From positions 1 to 43,125 of the IMG/VR virus record IMGVR_UViG_3300027851_000054: DNA of 43,125 bases; one strand, written 5' to 3'. Under the pieces are notes generated by a model, which was not told the origin of the DNA, made no database searches, and saw only the letters and a list, made by a program, of their open reading frames with translations. Within the stretch, counting starts at the first letter, position 1. Each line of letters opens with the position of its first letter. Positions 40,698 through 43,125 of the stretch are shown piece after piece. The stretch comes from a virus. Position numbers and translations under genes: made by a program.

Positions 40698-41906
40698 TCA
40701 GAATTCGGAAAACGCGTCGTCCGTATCCGTCTTGACAGAAGGACGCGGGTCTTCATCGGGGACGATGGCCGTGCTTTTGACTTCACGGGTAACCGCCGGT
40801 TGGTCATTGACCTTAAGGCCGTCCACGGCGGCTTTCGCGTCCTTGGCTTTATACCCGAGAGTCTTCAGGACAGCCTCGATTTGGGCCGGGGACCTGATTT
40901 CAGGTTCGGTGAGCAAAGCCGCCTCATCCAACCCGAATTCCACCGATAGCGAAGCGACGATATCCTCTGCACGCAACCCGGCGTTCCAGTTCCGCGTGGG
41001 GCGGCTTTCCACCTCCTTGAAGCCGGGCACAGGGCGACCCTGTTTGAACTCGTGTCGGACAAGGGTTTCGACCGAGTTAAGCCACGTCTTGATGATTTGC
41101 GCCTCGGCATACGCCTTGGCTAAGCTTTCAGGGGTGTAGTTATCCGTGCCCACGACAAACCGTCCTTCTTCATACCGTCCATTCGCTGCGTCCATCACTC
41201 TGGCCCTAAGGCCATCACATATTGGCGCCGCCGGGCAAAATTTGCAATGCTCCCCCGGCGTCGGGGCGTGATTTTCTTCCGTCCGTTTTGCCGCTTCCGC
41301 CACTTCCTCTGCCCAAAGCATAAGGTCAAGGGCAGTCACTTCCCACGTTTTCACGGGGTCGTTCGCCTGCCAGGACCGGGGTTGGACGATAGCGATCTCG
41401 ACGGCTTCCACGTCCCAATCGGGGCGGTTGTACCACGCCCCAAGAGCATAAATCATGGCCTGGTCATTACCTTCGGCCACTACGTCGATGTTAGCCCCGT
41501 ACTTAAGATCAATCACGTATAGCTTTTTCATCGCCGGCTTATACACGATCAGGTCTGCCGTGCCAGCGATGTCCGGGTGTACGGTTGAAACGTCAAACCG
41601 CGCCTCGACCTCCCACAAATCGCCCGGCCTGATCAATGCTCGCGCATAATCCAGATACACCTGAACATGCGCGGCCATGTCATGATCCACGGTAAACCCG
41701 TTGAAGACCTCTCCAATAAAGCGCTGGGCGTTGTACCCGTTCTCAAGGCACGCCTGCGCTAGCTCGTGCGCGGCGGTGCCTTCAGCGGCGTACACCCCGG
41801 ACTCGTTGGGCATCCCCTCTGACAGGCGAACGGAAGCCGGGCAGGCTTTCCACCGCTTTGCCGAGGACGGGGACAGGCGGGCGTGAGCCCGCTCTGCGTG
41901 TTGCAT
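40698..41906 (-). CDS. Cas4-like PD-(D/E)XK nuclease (DUF2800)
   Basis: This 402-residue protein is in the phage DUF2800 family. It has an N-terminal LSPSSAKRWKACPASVRL with Cys22, GTADLIVYKP and LYVIDLKYG (the Asp and D-x-K catalytic residues, about 116-136), and QAMIYALGAWY. HCKFCPAAPIC (about 220-230) supplies three more Cys. One early and three late Cys around a PD-(D/E)XK core are the iron-sulfur arrangement of Cas4/AddB-type nucleases. It is probably an exonuclease for recombination or DNA-end processing. It neighbours SSB as in other phages. The C-terminal 80 residues are variable and acidic. Confidence 0.88.
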   Translation of the reverse strand: MQHAERAHARLSPSSAKRWKACPASVRLSEGMPNESGVYAAEGTAAHELAQACLENGYNAQRFIGEVFNGFTVDHDMAAHVQVYLDYARALIRPGDLWEVEARFDVSTVHPDIAGTADLIVYKPAMKKLYVIDLKYGANIDVVAEGNDQAMIYALGAWYNRPDWDVEAVEIAIVQPRSWQANDPVKTWEVTALDLMLWAEEVAEAAKRTEENHAPTPGEHCKFCPAAPICDGLRARVMDAANGRYEEGRFVVGTDNYTPESLAKAYAEAQIIKTWLNSVETLVRHEFKQGRPVPGFKEVESRPTRNWNAGLRAEDIVASLSVEFGLDEAALLTEPEIRSPAQIEAVLKTLGYKAKDAKAAVDGLKVNDQPAVTREVKSTAIVPDEDPRPSVKTDTDDAFSEF

Positions 41907-41907
41907 G

Positions 41908-42228
41908 TCATTTCCTCCCTAGTGCCTTGACGTACACACGGAACGCCTTAAGCCCTTCATAATCCGGGAGCATTAACCGAACAAAAGCTACGCTCTCGGA
42001 GTTGTCTCTATACTCCTTCAACAGCGCGAGAGCACCGAGCACGGTGACGCGAACGCTATTGCCCCGTGTAGTGTCGGCAGTGAAGCTCACCTCGCTACCA
42101 TCATTGAAGCGGATACCCGTCCGCGTGCCCGGATCGCGTAATAATGCCGCAATGTCATGCTCAACTTCTTCCGAGTCATACCCTCGGCTCTCCAATGCTT
42201 CCTGGAGGCTAAGCCCTTCGCGTTGCAT
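41908..42228 (-). CDS. small hypothetical protein
   Basis: This 106-residue protein, starting MQREGLSLQEALESRGYDSE, has a helical N-terminus and a beta-alpha C-terminal half. I chose ATG 42228 because it lies one base after the preceding stop (TGACATG). An upstream start at 42297 would overlap the neighbour by 68 bases. Function is unknown. Confidence 0.65.
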   Translation of the reverse strand: MQREGLSLQEALESRGYDSEEVEHDIAALLRDPGTRTGIRFNDGSEVSFTADTTRGNSVRVTVLGALALLKEYRDNSESVAFVRLMLPDYEGLKAFRVYVKALGRK

Positions 42229-42229
42229 G

Positions 42230-42976
42230 TCACACCCCCAACCGGTCAAGTTCCGCCGAAAGCTCAGCGTAGAACTCGGCATAACGCCCCGGATCAAGTT
42301 GCGAAAGCCCGCGCGCGTTATACCCCTTCTGAAGCCGCGTCACGACCCAAGTCGTCGCGTAATCCTTGACGCTCTTTTCGGAAGCGCGGGCCGCCCGGTT
42401 AACCAGTCCGATCACATCCGCTTTCGTGACCTCGCGGTCTTCCAGGGAAACCCGGTCCTCGGGGGACACGCTGATATTCGGCTTCGGGTCTTCGTAGGTG
42501 TCGGTTTCCTCGGGAACATCATCAAAGAACGCGTCCGCCTTCGAGGGCGCGGTTACATGCGCCGCCAGGGGAGCGCCATCACGCGGAACGGCATAGCTAA
42601 GCGCGTCCGCCTCCGCCTCGCTTTTACCCTCGGCAAGAGCCGCCCGGTAAACGGCCATCTGTGCCTTGGTACGACGGCGAGGGGCGGGCGCCTCAGCCTT
42701 TTCCGGTTCGGCCTTTTCCGGTTCGGCCTTTTCCGGTTCGGCCTTTTCCGGTTCAGCCTTTTCCGGCTTCAACAGCGACGTCGCAGCGGCGACGAACTCT
42801 TCCGAAGGCTTCTCGGTTCCCTCCTTATACACGTTCCGGACAAGAGCCCCGCGCGGCGTGGCATCAGCGATGGCGTGATGCGCGGCCAAAGAGCAGGCAA
42901 GCGTTTTGAAAAAATCAGCGGCGGCCATAAGTTCTTCAACCGAAGAAGCCGCGTCATATTCAAAAGTAACCTTCAT
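42230..42976 (-). CDS. early protein with a KAEPE pentapeptide repeat linker
   Basis: This 248-residue protein has an N-terminal helical domain (residues 1-70), then five tandem KAEPE pentapeptides forming a charged linker (about residues 69-95). A basic segment follows (PRRRTKAQMAVYRAALAEGK), then an acidic part and a C-terminal helical domain (ADVIGLVNRAARASEKSVKD). The C-terminal part could bind DNA or nucleotides, but no family was recognised. It is upstream of the DUF2800/SSB pair. I chose ATG 42976 because AAGGAA lies upstream. Confidence 0.65.
   Translation of the reverse strand: MKVTFEYDAASSVEELMAAADFFKTLACSLAAHHAIADATPRGALVRNVYKEGTEKPSEEFVAAATSLLKPEKAEPEKAEPEKAEPEKAEPEKAEAPAPRRRTKAQMAVYRAALAEGKSEAEADALSYAVPRDGAPLAAHVTAPSKADAFFDDVPEETDTYEDPKPNISVSPEDRVSLEDREVTKADVIGLVNRAARASEKSVKDYATTWVVTRLQKGYNARGLSQLDPGRYAEFYAELSAELDRLGV
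42697..42771. repeat. five 15-bp tandem repeats
   Basis: Five consecutive 15-bp units (GCCTTTTCCGGTTCG on the + strand) encode the KAEPE repeats of the - strand gene. The units differ at only a few positions. Such a tract is prone to slippage in whole 5-residue steps. Confidence 0.95.
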
Positions 42977-42980
42977 TTCC

Positions 42981-43125
42981 TTACCCCTTCGTTTCGATTT
43001 CCACGACTTGATCCGCAACAACCGTCTGCATCTTCGCGGTCAAATGGTTGACCGGCTTGTCGAAGACCCCGGTGACTTCTTCCGTAATAGCGATGGCGAT
43101 AGCCTCATGCCATTCGGGTGTTCGG
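42981..43125 (-). CDS. partial early gene, start beyond the right edge
   Basis: The last 47 codons of a - strand gene are visible, ending TAA at 42981-42983, four bases before the next start. The text is helical (EWHEAIAIAITEEVTGVFDK) and ends VADQVVEIETKG. It is too short to identify. The frame stays open at the window edge. Confidence 0.6.
   Translation of the reverse strand, partial: RTPEWHEAIAIAITEEVTGVFDKPVNHLTAKMQTVVADQVVEIETKG

Overview
The window reads as most of a tailed-phage genome with podovirus (P22/T7-type) architecture. It has a small and a large terminase subunit, a portal, a scaffold, a major capsid protein, short-tail adaptor and nozzle proteins, tail fibres and three large ejection-type proteins. 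No sheath, tube or tape-measure gene is visible. A GapR/DUF2312 homologue (39723-39965) is typical of Alphaproteobacteria and their phages, so the host is probably an alphaproteobacterium. That host call is inference from gene families; no integrase, repressor or tRNA was seen.

Layout. From 177 to 34591 everything is on the + strand and is late, morphogenetic and lysis DNA. 177-2922 holds small genes, TerS and a virion-like paralogue. 2919-7888 holds TerL, portal and a Gly-rich protein. 7872-12791 holds a GroES-like protein, scaffold, head proteins and the major capsid protein. 12917-17688 holds neck and tail-adaptor genes. 17692-22000 holds a nozzle/hub protein and two repeat-built fibre genes. 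22002-30417 holds a GNAT protein and the three ejection-type proteins, one with a SleB/CwlJ-type hydrolase domain. 30417-32536 holds further fibre proteins. 32539-34591 holds the lysis region (GH24 endolysin, nested Rz/Rz1 spanins). Most genes are chained by ATGA/TGATG/TAATG overlaps. Three intrinsic terminators (7902, 11132, 12819) interrupt the head region, each followed by promoter-like DNA.

From 43125 down to 35033 everything is on the - strand and is the early/replication arm. In transcription order it holds a partial gene, a KAEPE-repeat protein, a Cas4-like nuclease (DUF2800), a phage SSB (DUF2815), GapR, small genes, a cytosine-C5 methyltransferase whose gene carries a second long open frame, family A DNA polymerase, and a protein resembling the C-terminal domain of IS110 transposases. 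No helicase or primase is visible; they may lie beyond the right edge.

The two arms converge at 34592-35032. That gap contains a bidirectional terminator and a 396-bp array of exactly 22 phased 18-bp units. In the + frame the array translates as alternating GSLxxx/GTLxxx hexads with one in-frame stop. On the - strand it would form the 3' untranslated part of a transcript carrying the IS110-like gene, between a candidate promoter and the terminator. This array, the dual-frame methyltransferase locus and a candidate -1 frameshift site upstream of the capsid genes are the most unusual signals here.
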